Part shown: positions 8,417 to 17,014 of the stretch, in pieces | Position numbering within the stretch: position 1 is the first letter of the stretch | Layout of the letters: each line of letters begins with the position of its first letter | Assembly (NCBI GenBank): GCA_001769975.1 | Contig: MEPW01000005.1 | Coordinates: 1-56,693, forward strand | DNA from: Bdellovibrionales bacterium RIFOXYA1_FULL_36_14 | GTDB lineage: Bacteria; Bdellovibrionota; Bacteriovoracia; Bacteriovoracales; Bacteriovoracaceae | Direction of reading: 5' to 3' | Length of the DNA stretch: 56,693 bases | The notes under the pieces: model-generated | What the model saw: only the letters and a program-made list of their open reading frames with translations | The model's database searches: none | What the model was told of the DNA's origin: nothing | Translations under genes and position numbers: made by a program

Positions 8417-9472
8417 TTATTTATTAGCTAGACAATGATCAGCTTTTAACTGTCCACAAGCTGCTAAAATGTCCTCGCCCTTAGAGGATCTGATCGTGCA
8501 TACAAAATCCCTATTTAGTAATTGTTCTTGAAACCAGACAACTTTCTCCTTACTTGGCGTTTTAAATTCGCAACCGGGAAATGAATTAAAAGGAATCAAA
8601 TTTATTTTAGACAGTTTTCGCTTGAGTATACGAGTTAGATTTTCTACGTCCACCATGCGATCATTTACCTTATCCACTAGTAGATATTCATATGTAATCC
8701 GACGATTTGCCTTGAGCGGAATCTGGTTGATCGCATCCAATAATCTTTCCATATTATATTTCTTGTTAATCGGCATCAATAAATCCCTGGTGATATCATC
8801 AGCAGCATGCAAGCTAATCGCTAAATTGACCGAGGGAAAATCTATTAATTTTTCAATTTGAGAAGCAATTCCAGACGTTGAAAGCGTAATTCTTCTTTGG
8901 CCAATACTGATACCCTTATCTTCTAAAAAAACCATTACACTGGTTTTAACATTCGCTAAATTAAGTAAAGGCTCTCCTTGTCCCATATACACAATATTGG
9001 TAATCAGCGTATTTTGATCGACTTTCTCTCTTAGCCAAAGTGTAGCGCTAAGATATTGTCCGATGATTTCTGACGAATCCAAATTCCTCTTGAAACCCAT
9101 AAGGGCTGTCCGGCAAAATTTACAGCCCACAGCACATCCTACCTGGGAAGAAACACAAATCGTTAAGCGCCCGGGCATGGGAATGGTTACCGCTTCCACT
9201 AATTCACCATCACTTAATTTAAATAAAAATTTTCTGGTACCATCTACCGATTCTAAAACAGTCACTACTTCAGGGATGCTGGTATCATAGTTTTCTACTA
9301 GCCACTGGCGCATTTTCTTCGAAGTATTACTCCAATCGTCCGAATGAAGTTTAAAGTTTTTATAGATCCAGTGATAAATTTGGTCGGCAGCGTATTTGGC
9401 AAAGTCATTTTTTACCAGTAAAGTTTGCAATTCTTCTAGCGTTAAGGAGTAAAGTGATTGTTTATTATTCAT
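8417..9472 (-). CDS. rlmN: Dual-specificity 23S rRNA/tRNA A2503/A37 C2-methyltransferase RlmN
   Basis: Radical-SAM enzyme that methylates C2 of A2503 in 23S rRNA and A37 in some tRNAs. The cluster-binding CxxxCxxC is present as CAVGCKFC near residue 112. Other signatures are SVDGTRKFLFKLSDG, GQGEPLLN, LAISLHAADD, NLIPFNSFPGCEF, and the C-terminal ILAACGQL, whose Cys is the transiently methylated one. The length of 351 is typical. It is monocistronic or first in a short minus-strand unit and ends 15 bases from the convergent small-protein gene. Confidence 0.96.
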   Translation of the reverse strand: MNNKQSLYSLTLEELQTLLVKNDFAKYAADQIYHWIYKNFKLHSDDWSNTSKKMRQWLVENYDTSIPEVVTVLESVDGTRKFLFKLSDGELVEAVTIPMPGRLTICVSSQVGCAVGCKFCRTALMGFKRNLDSSEIIGQYLSATLWLREKVDQNTLITNIVYMGQGEPLLNLANVKTSVMVFLEDKGISIGQRRITLSTSGIASQIEKLIDFPSVNLAISLHAADDITRDLLMPINKKYNMERLLDAINQIPLKANRRITYEYLLVDKVNDRMVDVENLTRILKRKLSKINLIPFNSFPGCEFKTPSKEKVVWFQEQLLNRDFVCTIRSSKGEDILAACGQLKADHCLANK

Positions 9473-9547
9473 AGCTAACCAGACCCAAAGTATTTCTAAA
9501 TAGCATCATTAATACAAGTATGAGTTCTGGGCAACCGATAACTTGAT

Positions 9548-9988
9548 TTATTTGAATATTTTTCTTAGAAACGAATTTTTTTGATCTGCCGCCTCTTCAT
9601 TGCCGAAGCTATCTCCTGTAGCAACAATTTTATTAACCAAGTCAGACAAGTCAACTGAATCATCCAAATACTGAGACAAGTTTTGCGCAGACAACACAAA
9701 AACCTTTAAGGCATTAATTTTTTCCCTGATTTTTATAGCAAAACCTTGTAACTCCTCTAAATCTTTAAAAGGTCCAATATACCTTCTTCCGCAATTTAGG
9801 GCAATTTTATATTGGTCAAAATAATAAGAAGAAATAATCTCTCTTTCCACCGGCCCCGAAGAATCGATGAGATAAAGCATGTAATAATAGTGGGCGTTTG
9901 GGGAAAATCCAGCACTCTCGTGATCTGGATAGATCATGTTAATTTTAAGATAGTTATAAACGCATAATAGATGATTCTTTTCAAACAT
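9548..9988 (-). CDS. Hypothetical cytoplasmic protein
   Basis: 146 residues with no recognised domain. It lacks a signal peptide or membrane segment. The first half is rich in aromatic residues (FSPNAHYYYMLYLIDSSG, SYYFDQYKIALNCGRRYIG), and the second half appears helical and acidic (DSVDLSDLVNKIV) with a basic tail FLRKIFK. GGTGAAAG precedes ATG 9988. It lies 11 bases after the glycosidase-like gene on the same strand, so the two are probably cotranscribed. Confidence 0.65.
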   Translation of the reverse strand: MFEKNHLLCVYNYLKINMIYPDHESAGFSPNAHYYYMLYLIDSSGPVEREIISSYYFDQYKIALNCGRRYIGPFKDLEELQGFAIKIREKINALKVFVLSAQNLSQYLDDSVDLSDLVNKIVATGDSFGNEEAADQKNSFLRKIFK

Positions 9989-9999
9989 ACTTTCACCAA

Positions 10000-11754
10000 T
10001 TAATAAAAAACACCAAAATCTATGGACACTGACCCCATTGGAAGAAAATCAATCACAGATTGGTTGGGCTCATGCTGGACTTTAGAATTGATTTCTTCGT
10101 TGATTTTAAGGAGTGCAAAATTCTTGGCCCAGTTCAATTTCACTCTTTTTTTATAGCTAGTTGGATTATAAAAATAAACCCGGCGAACTTCCTCAAATTT
10201 CAATTCATTTTTCATGGGAGTTCTGGTTTTCCACATATAATCCACCCCCTGTTCTGAATTGATTTTAACATTTACCAGATCGAAGGTGGAAATGATCTCT
10301 GACCAAAAATTTATTTTCTTTCCTTCATCCAAGGATTTAATCAAGGTACCGTCAAAAAAGACTAACCGACCTTCCCCCAAGGATCCCACACTAATCCGAG
10401 TGGTGGTATTGACCATCTCCATAGTGATGGAATTTTCAATAAAAAAACCTTCAAATCTTTTTAAAATATTCTTATCCAAAGAAGAATTTTCAACTACAAT
10501 TTTTCCACCATTCATAAACATTTTTAGAATATGATAATATTCTGTAGAGTAAATATCCAGGCCATTGTAAAAATAAATTTTATTAGCCAGATATGTTTCA
10601 TCCAATGTCGCCGCTTGAGTATAGGAATCGTTAATTTTATAGGCCCAATTAAAATTTTCCTTCAGATATTTATATAACCCGATCTCTTCCCAAAAATATC
10701 TTTTAGAATAATCCATTAGATTTTTATGATATAGATAGAAATTGGTCAGCGGCAAGAAACTGGTTTCATCGCTCATATCATACATACTATCACCCAGTAT
10801 GATACTCAAGTAGGAACTACTCACCAAATCCTTAAATTGCTTTTCAATAATTCCTTTTTTAAGATTGGAAGGTAGCAAGATAGAAGAGGGAATAATATTC
10901 ATAGTAAGACAAAACAAGATATCCTTTGAATATTTATTTTGTCTTTCAGCATCCAACATTTTGAAAAATAAATCATCAGTAGCACTGCCTAGAAAAGCAA
11001 TTTTTACTAGGCCTTCATAATTAATTGGAAAAAACTCTTTGATAGTTTCGATGTAGAGCTGTTTTACATCTGTGACAAATTCATTTTGCAAAAGTTCCTC
11101 TTCGCTTAGAGAAGAAAGAATATGAGTAATTTCTAAATTTTGATTATTATCATTAGCTTGTTTTTTAATTGCTAAAAATCGTTCAAAAGTTTCATGTTGT
11201 GCTTTTGAATAATCTTCAAAAAAACTGACATATTGTTCATCCTGAATAAAACCACATTCGATGGCCCATAAATTTGAAGTCATTTCATTTTGTGAAAAAA
11301 ACTTCCCAAGTGCTCTCATAAATTTTCGATAAGCAACAAAAACTCTTTGATCATAGAAACTATATATCTTATTGATTCGACCATTAGCCTCCGGTACCAC
11401 CGTTTGAATGCCTTCCCGAGAAATGGACGGTATCCGTGAGAGGATGTGGGGTAACCCCCCACCAACTAAAAATGGTGCCGGTGATATCGGCACAAAAAAA
11501 ACTAATTTTTTGGAAGCTTCCCTGGCAATGTCTTCTAATTTTTTTAAATCCGTCTCCGGTTTGTCGTGATGGAAATCAAAATCTTCTCCGTTATCGGTAT
11601 GAAACGCCCAGTTGATCGGAACTACGATTTTTGATGACTCATATCCCGCAATTTTATCTCGCCATAATGCTGAAGAAGTTTTCCAATAAAAAAACCAATT
11701 ATCTCCAGGGAAAATGATTTCATTATCGTTTGTAGGATCGTTTGATATTTGCAA
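10000..11754 (-). CDS. Probable glycoside-hydrolase-like protein (GH42/GH35-type barrel)
   Basis: The N-terminal third looks like a (beta/alpha)8 glycosidase barrel. WAFHTDNGEDFDFHHD followed by LKKLEDIAREASKKLVFFV parallels the 'FH-Pxx-GxxdF-grrDLxxFl' segment of beta-galactosidases, and WAIECGFIQDE may hold an acid/base Glu. A later part (GGKIVVENSS, VGSLGEGRLVFFDG) resembles the glutamine-amidotransferase-like trimerisation domain of GH42. Substrate is unknown. I prefer the start TTG 11754, which has AGGAG five bases upstream. The frame stays open to a TTG at 11874 with no ribosome-binding site, which would add a hydrophobic segment that could serve as a signal peptide, so the N-terminus is unsettled. 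Family call is by eye and tentative. Confidence 0.6.
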   Translation of the reverse strand: MQISNDPTNDNEIIFPGDNWFFYWKTSSALWRDKIAGYESSKIVVPINWAFHTDNGEDFDFHHDKPETDLKKLEDIAREASKKLVFFVPISPAPFLVGGGLPHILSRIPSISREGIQTVVPEANGRINKIYSFYDQRVFVAYRKFMRALGKFFSQNEMTSNLWAIECGFIQDEQYVSFFEDYSKAQHETFERFLAIKKQANDNNQNLEITHILSSLSEEELLQNEFVTDVKQLYIETIKEFFPINYEGLVKIAFLGSATDDLFFKMLDAERQNKYSKDILFCLTMNIIPSSILLPSNLKKGIIEKQFKDLVSSSYLSIILGDSMYDMSDETSFLPLTNFYLYHKNLMDYSKRYFWEEIGLYKYLKENFNWAYKINDSYTQAATLDETYLANKIYFYNGLDIYSTEYYHILKMFMNGGKIVVENSSLDKNILKRFEGFFIENSITMEMVNTTTRISVGSLGEGRLVFFDGTLIKSLDEGKKINFWSEIISTFDLVNVKINSEQGVDYMWKTRTPMKNELKFEEVRRVYFYNPTSYKKRVKLNWAKNFALLKINEEINSKVQHEPNQSVIDFLPMGSVSIDFGVFY

Positions 11755-11807
11755 AGCAACTCCTAAACTAAAAAAATTATTATAGTTTAATAGTATTAGA
11801 CTATACA

Positions 11808-11834
11808 CAAAAATAAAAGTGTTCCTGCCGATAG
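11808..11834 (+). promoter_or_regulatory. Possible FliA-like promoter toward the FHA-GGDEF gene
   Basis: CAAA at 11808-11811 and GCCGATAG at 11827-11834 stand 15 bases apart on the plus strand. This matches the FliA pattern TAAA-N15-GCCGATAA at 3 of 4 and 7 of 8 positions. It would read through about 130 bases into the diguanylate cyclase. It is only intergenic if the divergent gene starts at 11754. Confidence 0.3.
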
Positions 11835-11909
11835 TAAGTGATACTTTCTTTTCAATCGCACTGCGCCAAACCAAGCTATTACTAGAGGAAAAAACTTTTT
11901 ACTTCAAGG

Positions 11910-11938
11910 TTGTAGTTCCAACTTAAGCGGGTTACAAT
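11910..11938 (+). promoter_or_regulatory. Probable sigma-70 promoter of the FHA-GGDEF gene
   Basis: TTGTAG (11910-11915) and TACAAT (11933-11938) are spaced by 17 bases. The transcript would start near 11945, about 25 bases before the ATG at 11971. Confidence 0.45.
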
Positions 11939-11970
11939 TTCATTTATTTAAACTGAAGGGCAATTGCAAA

Positions 11971-12876
11971 ATGGTCGACGATACTACTATAGTCATAACG
12001 GATATTAAAAAGGCTTTAAAAGCAGTAGATGAGGAAGCCGATAAGAAGCCCGCCGCTTTATTAATTGTTGGGGGCGAGTTAAATGGAACCATTTTCGACT
12101 TGGATAAAAAGACTATTCTAGTAGGCAGAAGTTTAAAAAATAATATTCCACTTGAATTTCAAGGCATCTCCCGAAATCATTTTAAAGTAGATGAAACAGA
12201 GACCGGTCACATGGTGGAAGATACCGGTTCTAGAAACGGCACTTACATTAATAACAAAAGAGTCTTAGCTCCAACTCTCCTAAAAAAGGGTGATATCGTA
12301 AAAGTGGGAAAAATTGCTTTAAAATATATCCCCAAAGGTGATTCAGAGCGCCTAACCTATGACAAACTTCAACATGCGGCTAACACTGACGGCATGACCG
12401 GTTGTTTTACCAAAACATATTTTAACCGATCGCTAGATTTACAAGTTAAAAAAAGTAAATTATCTGGAGAACCTCTTTCATTAATAATGTTCGACTTGGA
12501 TCATTTTAAAAAATTAAACGATTCTTTCGGTCACGATGCTGGTGACTTTGTTCTCAAAGAATTGGCAGCCATTGTAAGAACAAATGGGGTAAGGGATAAC
12601 GATATATTTGCCAGATTTGGAGGGGAAGAATTTATGATTTTACTTCCCAAGACAAATATCAAACAAGCCTATGAGGTAGCCGAAAGAATCCGGGCCTTGA
12701 TAGAGGCTCATCAATTTCTTTACGATAGTAACCGCTTGCCGGTAACTATCTCAGTAGGAATTGCTGATTACCGCAAGGGTGTTAATACTGGCTTAGATTT
12801 ATTCAAACGCGTAGATAACGCTCTTTATAAATCTAAAGACGGTGGTAGAAACCAGGTCAATTTTTTTAGAGAATAA
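11971..12876 (+). CDS. FHA-GGDEF diguanylate cyclase, DgcB-like
   Basis: Makes cyclic di-GMP from two GTP. An N-terminal tail rich in Thr (MVDDTTIVITD) precedes an FHA phosphothreonine-binding domain (about 30-115) with its key residues Arg53 (GRS), Ser67-Arg68-Asn69-His70 and the GSRNGTY loop at 86-92. The GGDEF domain spans about 128-300. Its active motif GGEEF is intact at 217-221, and an inhibitory I-site R208-xx-D211 stands exactly five residues before it. FHA plus GGDEF with a phosphorylatable N-tail is the known layout of Bdellovibrio DgcB, a cyclase needed for prey invasion; orthology is my inference. A Ser/Thr kinase gene lies at 18285-20453. mutL starts 11 bases downstream. Confidence 0.92.
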   Translation: MVDDTTIVITDIKKALKAVDEEADKKPAALLIVGGELNGTIFDLDKKTILVGRSLKNNIPLEFQGISRNHFKVDETETGHMVEDTGSRNGTYINNKRVLAPTLLKKGDIVKVGKIALKYIPKGDSERLTYDKLQHAANTDGMTGCFTKTYFNRSLDLQVKKSKLSGEPLSLIMFDLDHFKKLNDSFGHDAGDFVLKELAAIVRTNGVRDNDIFARFGGEEFMILLPKTNIKQAYEVAERIRALIEAHQFLYDSNRLPVTISVGIADYRKGVNTGLDLFKRVDNALYKSKDGGRNQVNFFRE

Positions 12877-12887
12877 ATAGTAGCAAC

Positions 12888-14567
12888 ATGCAAACCAATT
12901 CAAACAATCCATGTTCGATCAAATTATTACCAGATCATTTAATTAACCAGATAAAAGCAGGTGAAGTTATTGAACGACCAGCTTCACTTATCAAAGAGCT
13001 GCTTGAAAACTCAATAGATGCAAAATCAACCCGTATTGATATAGTGATCAAAGAGCAAGGGTTGGATTTTATCTCAATCGAAGATAATGGCAAAGGAATG
13101 AGTTTCGATGAATTACCCATGGCCTTTACCAAGCATGCCACCAGCAAATTAACTTCTTTCGAAAATCTTTATGATTTAAAAAGTTATGGTTTCAGAGGTG
13201 AAGCCTTAAGCAGTATGGCGAGCGTTGCTCGATTGGAGTGCATCAGTTTCCCTCAAACTCCTCTTTTAAACGGAGGAAGATATATTATACACGGGGGAAA
13301 AATAATCGCACATACCCCTTTTATGGCAGAAACTTCTGGAACATCCATCTACATCAAAGACCTGTTTTATAACACTCCGGCCAGATTAAAATTCATGAAG
13401 GCTAAAACTTCGGAACAAAACGCCATAGGTCGAATTATCAATGCGTTTATAATCTCAAACCCATCTATTTCGTTTTCACTCAAACAAGATGAGCAAGACA
13501 AAATTATTTATCCAAGTACCAACGAAACCAAATATTCTAATCGCATCATGCAACTTTTTAATCATAGAAAGACCAACATAGACAAACTGCTTCATGCCAG
13601 CATTTCATATCAAGCCATTAGCATTAACGGTTATTTTTCCTATCAAACTAATAAAAGTAATGCCAATAAACACCAGTTTCTATTTGTGAACAACCGACTC
13701 TTTGTTGATAAAAAAATAAATCAGATTATCATCAAAAGCCTAGCGGGATTTTGGCCAATGCTACACACCGGTCATTATGCCCTCTTTATTAATTTGCCAC
13801 CAGACCAACTTGATATCAATGTTCATCCGGCAAAAACCTGTGTCAAATTTTTTGATGAAAATCTAATTAATTCACTTATTATGCAAGCTATCAAAACTTC
13901 CGTTAGTGGATTAAAATTAAACTCTGATACAAATTTTCCTAACAATAACCACGTACCTAAGTTTGAAAACACTTCGAATTATTTGTCTTACAGTGATGGG
14001 AAAATACTCAACCATCCTTTTCCTAACACACAAACTTATTTCCCTCTTTCCTCACAATATATCCTCACCAAAAAAGATCATAATTATTTAGTGGTTTTTG
14101 GAAGATTGTTGAAAGAGTTTCTTAAACAAAATTTCAATCAAGCTTACCCGATTAATGAAAATAAAGTCATTCCCCTCTTAATCAGCGAACCGTTCCCTAT
14201 GCCTAGCAAAAGCATACAAACTTATCTTCCAAATCTTTCCAAAGCTGGTATCAATCTAGATATCCTCGATCAAAATTTATTGGTACTAAGAACTATTCCC
14301 GACTTTTGCCTAGAACTCCCGCTAGAACTCCTTTTTAAAAACCTGCTAGATTACCTGGCTCAAAGACCACCAAACCCACCAGAAGACAATGGGCTTGTCT
14401 TGCTTAATCAGTGGTTAAGTGACTCCAATTTTGATTATGCACTAAGCATTGATCCCGCCAAAATCCAAGAAATGATAGATACATTTCAAATAACTGACCT
14501 TGTCTCGTCTCATATCGCCGCTATTTTAGATGATAAAAAAATTGCTTACTTTTTTAACAGAGATTAA
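12888..14567 (+). CDS. mutL: DNA mismatch repair protein MutL
   Basis: GHKL ATPase that couples MutS to downstream repair. The N-terminal ATPase motifs are all visible: LLENSIDAKS (motif I), IEDNGKGM (II), KHATSKL and SYGFRGEALSSMASVA (III), and the second-domain loop DINVHPAK. The C-terminal dimerisation domain starts around residue 375. The endonuclease motif DQHAxxE expected in MutL proteins that nick DNA is not there: the corresponding place, after YILTKKDHNYL, reads VVFGRLLKEF. At 559 residues it is somewhat short. It overlaps miaA by 38 bases if miaA starts at 14530. Confidence 0.93.
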   Translation: MQTNSNNPCSIKLLPDHLINQIKAGEVIERPASLIKELLENSIDAKSTRIDIVIKEQGLDFISIEDNGKGMSFDELPMAFTKHATSKLTSFENLYDLKSYGFRGEALSSMASVARLECISFPQTPLLNGGRYIIHGGKIIAHTPFMAETSGTSIYIKDLFYNTPARLKFMKAKTSEQNAIGRIINAFIISNPSISFSLKQDEQDKIIYPSTNETKYSNRIMQLFNHRKTNIDKLLHASISYQAISINGYFSYQTNKSNANKHQFLFVNNRLFVDKKINQIIIKSLAGFWPMLHTGHYALFINLPPDQLDINVHPAKTCVKFFDENLINSLIMQAIKTSVSGLKLNSDTNFPNNNHVPKFENTSNYLSYSDGKILNHPFPNTQTYFPLSSQYILTKKDHNYLVVFGRLLKEFLKQNFNQAYPINENKVIPLLISEPFPMPSKSIQTYLPNLSKAGINLDILDQNLLVLRTIPDFCLELPLELLFKNLLDYLAQRPPNPPEDNGLVLLNQWLSDSNFDYALSIDPAKIQEMIDTFQITDLVSSHIAAILDDKKIAYFFNRD

Positions 14568-15537
14568 CTTGCAAACACAACCCACCATCATCATATCCGG
14601 TCCGACTGCAACCAATAAAACCCAAGTAAGCCTAAAGATTGCGACAGCGATAAAAGACCAGTTCAAACAAGCAGTAGTCATTGTAAATTTTGATTCACTA
14701 CTGTTTTACCAAGAACTATCCATCGGCACGGCTAAACCCACTCCCTCAGAACTCGCCATGCACCCGCACGAACTTATCAATATTAAGTCCATCTCAACCC
14801 CCTTTCACACCGCTGACTTTGTAAAAACTGCTACTGACTTAATTGCCAATCATCATAAAAACCACCAAGTCGTTTTATTAGTTGGAGGCAGTAGTTTTTA
14901 CTTACGAGCGTTAATTAAAGGAATGTATGACTCGCACCAAATTTCACCTTCTCAAAAATTAATTAATGAAACTGAATATAAGCAAAATGGAATTTCTTTT
15001 TTTATCGATTATTTAAAACAAAACGATCTGGCAAGTTATCAAAATCTTCATCACAATGACCATTATAGAATTATACGGGCCGTAGAACATCACATGATGA
15101 CCAAGCATAAGTTATCTGATCAAAAAAAAGTATTTGACGATAATTCACCTTACGACTTTAGCATTAATCAACATTCCGATTGGAATATTTTTCATATTTA
15201 TCTAGATATTCCTAAATTAGAACATCAGGAAATCATTCGCAGAAGAGTCGATACTATGATCGCTCATCATCTCATTGAAGAAGTTCAAAATCTACTCAAA
15301 CAAGGATTTACAGGCGAAGAAAAGCCGATCAATTCAGTCGGGTATAAAGAAGTTTTGGATTATTTATCTGGAAAAATTAAAAACCAGAATGAATTAGTGG
15401 AAAGGATAATCATCTCCACCAGACAGCTTGCTAAGGCCCAAAGAACATTTTTTAAGAAAGTTACCCCCAAGCATTGCTACCACGGAATAAACGATGAAAA
15501 GAAGATTATCGCTGATGTTTTAGAGTTTCTGACCTGA
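14530..15537 (+). CDS. miaA: tRNA dimethylallyltransferase MiaA
   Basis: Adds an isopentenyl group to A37 of tRNAs reading UNN codons, using dimethylallyl diphosphate. Recognisable motifs are IIISGPTATNKTQ (P-loop), NFDSLLFYQELSIGTAKP, VGGSSFYLRALIKGM, RIIRAVEH and GYKEVLDYLSGK. The P-loop is unusual: the Gly of GK[ST] is Asn here (TNKT). The start could be ATG 14530, inside mutL, or TTG 14569, one base after the mutL stop. Neither has a strong Shine-Dalgarno, and the core domain begins only at about residue 18, so the later start is possible. mutL-miaA neighbourhood is widespread. Confidence 0.92.
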   Translation: MIKKLLTFLTEINLQTQPTIIISGPTATNKTQVSLKIATAIKDQFKQAVVIVNFDSLLFYQELSIGTAKPTPSELAMHPHELINIKSISTPFHTADFVKTATDLIANHHKNHQVVLLVGGSSFYLRALIKGMYDSHQISPSQKLINETEYKQNGISFFIDYLKQNDLASYQNLHHNDHYRIIRAVEHHMMTKHKLSDQKKVFDDNSPYDFSINQHSDWNIFHIYLDIPKLEHQEIIRRRVDTMIAHHLIEEVQNLLKQGFTGEEKPINSVGYKEVLDYLSGKIKNQNELVERIIISTRQLAKAQRTFFKKVTPKHCYHGINDEKKIIADVLEFLT

Positions 15538-15630
15538 GTTGTGGTTTTCTTTTGACATTCCCAGCATTTTTCTAATAAATGGACACACTAGTCCGACAAG
15601 ATAAACATTCTTAATAAATGAGTTTGTGCC

Positions 15631-16962
15631 ATGAGCGTATTTGATGCATTCACGGATATTACCTTAAATTTTTCTGATTTGATCGGAACACCCATTATCA
15701 ATGAAGATAAAAACAAAATTGGCTCACTAACGGATTTTTTTGTAAACTACGAAGATATCTTTCCCGAAGTTCTGGCTTTACAATTTAAAAAAAACAATCA
15801 AGTTTTTTATATTCGCTGGGAACACATCCTATCCTTTTCTCGCAAAAAAATTATTATCCGCAACGAATCCCCCGTAGGTCGTAGCCGGACTTTTCCCAAA
15901 ATTTGCCAAAAAAAAACTGTCACTAACTTAATGGCCAGCCAATTCTTGGGCCAAGCGGTAGAATATCCTCCACTGGGGAAAGTCATTCTCGATAGACAAA
16001 TTGTAGATACCCATGGAAAAAAAGTTGTTCGGGTAAATGATATTCAATTTATTCGAGTGGGACAAAACATTCGGGTAACTCACGCCGAGATTGGAATGCG
16101 TAGTCTCTTAAGAAGACTAGGGTTTGAAAAATTAGTAGATTTTTTTGTTAAAATTATCAACCCCAATGCCAAATATTTAACGGGTAATCTGCTGATTAGC
16201 TGGAAATACGTGCACGCTATCCCCGATAAAACTGTTCATAGCAACGTCCGACTTAATTTAAAAAATGATGAACTAAATAATCTTCACCCGGCTGATCTGG
16301 CTGACATCTTAGAAGATCTAGATCCTCATTCAAGAGATTTAATATTTAAAGAGCTAGATCCCGAAATGGCTGCCGAAACTCTTATAGAGGTAGAACCAGA
16401 AATTCAACCCATGCTTTTAAAGTTTGAATCCCCCGAGCGAGTAGCAGATATAATTGAAAATATGGGTACCGATGAAGCAGCAGATATTCTGGATGATTTA
16501 AGTCACGATATCAGAGAGCGGATTTTCGAAAATATCGAAGACGACGAAATCCAAGAGGATATCCAAGAACTTCTCGAATACGATGAAGATACAGCCGGTG
16601 GATTGATGTCCACGGAATTTTTGACAGTCAAACCTGAGCATACTAAATACAACGTCATGCAAATCATTCAAGATGAGCATGACGATATAGAAACTCTTTA
16701 CGAATTATATATAATCGACGACGCTGAAAAACTAATTGGCACATGTCCCCTTAACAAACTACTGCTGCAAAAAGAAGATTTACAGGTTGGTGACCTGATG
16801 ACCACTAATGACATCAAATGTCTGACACCAGATACGCATTGGAAAGAAGTTGCTAACTATATGTCCAAATACAATCTATTTTATGTGCCTGTAGTGGAAA
16901 AAGACAACACTCTACTGGGGGTAGTCTTTATTGATGATGTGCTACCTTGGTTACTAGACTAA
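15631..16962 (+). CDS. PRC-barrel / MgtE N-domain / CBS-pair protein
   Basis: Cytoplasmic 443-residue protein with no membrane segment. The first 190 residues hold two PRC-barrel-like parts (DLIGTPIINEDKNKIGSLTD and LGKVILDRQIVDTHGKKVVR). An MgtE intracellular N domain follows (about 205-310) with the typical repeated HPADLADILEDLDP, MGTDEAADILDDL and YDEDTAGGLMST. Two CBS domains fill 320-443 (TVKPEHTKYNVMQII, LMTTNDIKCL). The MgtE channel domain itself is missing. It is probably a regulatory subunit that senses Mg2+ or a nucleotide and acts on the Nramp-like transporter encoded 52 bases downstream. The pairing is one I recall from other bacteria. Confidence 0.85.
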   Translation: MSVFDAFTDITLNFSDLIGTPIINEDKNKIGSLTDFFVNYEDIFPEVLALQFKKNNQVFYIRWEHILSFSRKKIIIRNESPVGRSRTFPKICQKKTVTNLMASQFLGQAVEYPPLGKVILDRQIVDTHGKKVVRVNDIQFIRVGQNIRVTHAEIGMRSLLRRLGFEKLVDFFVKIINPNAKYLTGNLLISWKYVHAIPDKTVHSNVRLNLKNDELNNLHPADLADILEDLDPHSRDLIFKELDPEMAAETLIEVEPEIQPMLLKFESPERVADIIENMGTDEAADILDDLSHDIRERIFENIEDDEIQEDIQELLEYDEDTAGGLMSTEFLTVKPEHTKYNVMQIIQDEHDDIETLYELYIIDDAEKLIGTCPLNKLLLQKEDLQVGDLMTTNDIKCLTPDTHWKEVANYMSKYNLFYVPVVEKDNTLLGVVFIDDVLPWLLD

Positions 16963-17014
16963 AAAAGGGGAATTTACGAAAGACTATATATCCAAACTAA
17001 ATTTTCCTCCTTAT

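Noticed and set aside
8401-8418. Hairpin AAAATC/GATTTT between the small exported gene and rlmN as a terminator
   Set aside because: The stem is only A/T-rich with one G-C pair and overlaps the rlmN stop; too weak to call.
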